Source of the DNA: a bacterium 1XD21-70
Lineage (GTDB): Bacteria; Bacillota; Clostridia; Lachnospirales; Lachnospiraceae
NCBI GenBank assembly: GCA_003669055.1
Contig: RAYB01000030.1
Coordinates: 1 to 61,993, forward strand
Reading direction: 5' to 3'
DNA length: 61,993 nt
The translations under genes and the position numbers were made by a program. Below are positions 61,860 through 61,993 of the stretch, piece by piece (position 1 is the first letter of the stretch; every line of letters begins with the position of its first letter). Below the pieces are notes generated by a model. That model made no database searches. It was not told where the DNA came from and was given only the letters and a program-made list of their open reading frames with translations.

Positions 61860-61993
61860 TTGACATTTTCTGACAGGAATGATATCTTATTTTTATCAAA
61901 TTCGTTAAAATGTATCTAGGTAATTGCGAAACAAGTTCAAAATCTTGATTCCAATAGGGCAAAGGCCCGGTTGAGCCGGACTTACAGGAGGTG
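61860..61993 (+). promoter_or_regulatory. Promoter, leader and ribosome binding site of the next gene
   Basis: TTGACA (61860-61865), 17 nt and TATCTT (61883-61888), followed by a leader of about 100 nt with a short GC stem around 61966-61980 and an AGGAGGTG ribosome binding site at the very end of the window. The gene lies outside. Confidence 0.65.

Overview
The window looks like a chromosomal segment of a Gram-positive, spore-forming anaerobe of the Lachnospiraceae (Clostridium cluster XIVa) type. Grounds: core gene orders such as nudix-spoIIM-like-xerD and yceD-rpmF/plsX-acpP-rnc-smc-ftsY; LL-diaminopimelate aminotransferase; a PduL plus acetate kinase route to acetate; L28 and L32 of Firmicute type; strong AGGAGG ribosome binding sites. 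No rRNA operon, CRISPR array or complete phage is visible.

Layout. (1) 1-2.5 kb: a minus-strand cassette of a uracil-DNA-glycosylase-like protein and a WYL-domain regulator behind a palindromic promoter and a run of hairpins, then rpmB. (2) 2.5-7.2 kb: a tight five-gene operon, circularly permuted ATP-grasp, alpha-E protein, transglutaminase-like protease and two M14 AstE/AspA-like proteins, the second of which has lost its zinc ligands. (3) 7.3-17.6 kb: tRNA-Ala, luxS, a truncated sigma-70-like protein, proC, a Nudix hydrolase, a SpoIIM-like membrane protein, xerD, a topoisomerase III, a beta-helix nucleotidyltransferase-like protein, upp, a lipoprotein, tRNA-Leu and dapL. (4) 17.6-26.7 kb: a small anti-sigma-like protein, a 1227-residue DNA polymerase I fused in frame to a GNAT and a DUF523 domain, SseB-like, coaE, WalJ-like, ACT, UPF0210 and a methyltransferase. 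(5) 26.7-31.7 kb: tmcAL, pduL-ackA, an L,D-transpeptidase and yceD-rpmF.

(6) 31.7-51.2 kb: a large insertion, visibly AT-richer over most of its length, lies between rpmF and plsX, which are usually neighbours. It opens with a TnpB homologue whose RuvC catalytic residues are replaced, followed by a structured RNA-like 3' region. Then comes a glycan island: glycosyltransferases of GT2, GT4, GT-D/DUF1792 and DUF4422 types, a methyltransferase, an Rpe-like epimerase, and the five enzyme types that would make UDP-2,3-diacetamido-2,3-dideoxy-mannuronic acid (6-dehydrogenase, 3-dehydrogenase, aminotransferase, acyltransferase, 2-epimerase). Five island proteins share a small Rossmann-like module. 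No flippase or polymerase is present.

(7) 51.2-62 kb: plsX restarts from its own promoter and runs through acpP, rnc, smc and ftsY, followed by a threonine ammonia-lyase, a ClC channel and an amidohydrolase. The window ends on a promoter, leader and ribosome binding site for a gene just outside.

The most promising unusual items are the nuclease-dead TnpB with its RNA-like tail, the Pol I-GNAT-DUF523 fusion, and the ATP-grasp/alpha-E/transglutaminase operon carrying an M14 enzyme and pseudoenzyme pair. All functional calls come from reading the sequence; no search was run.
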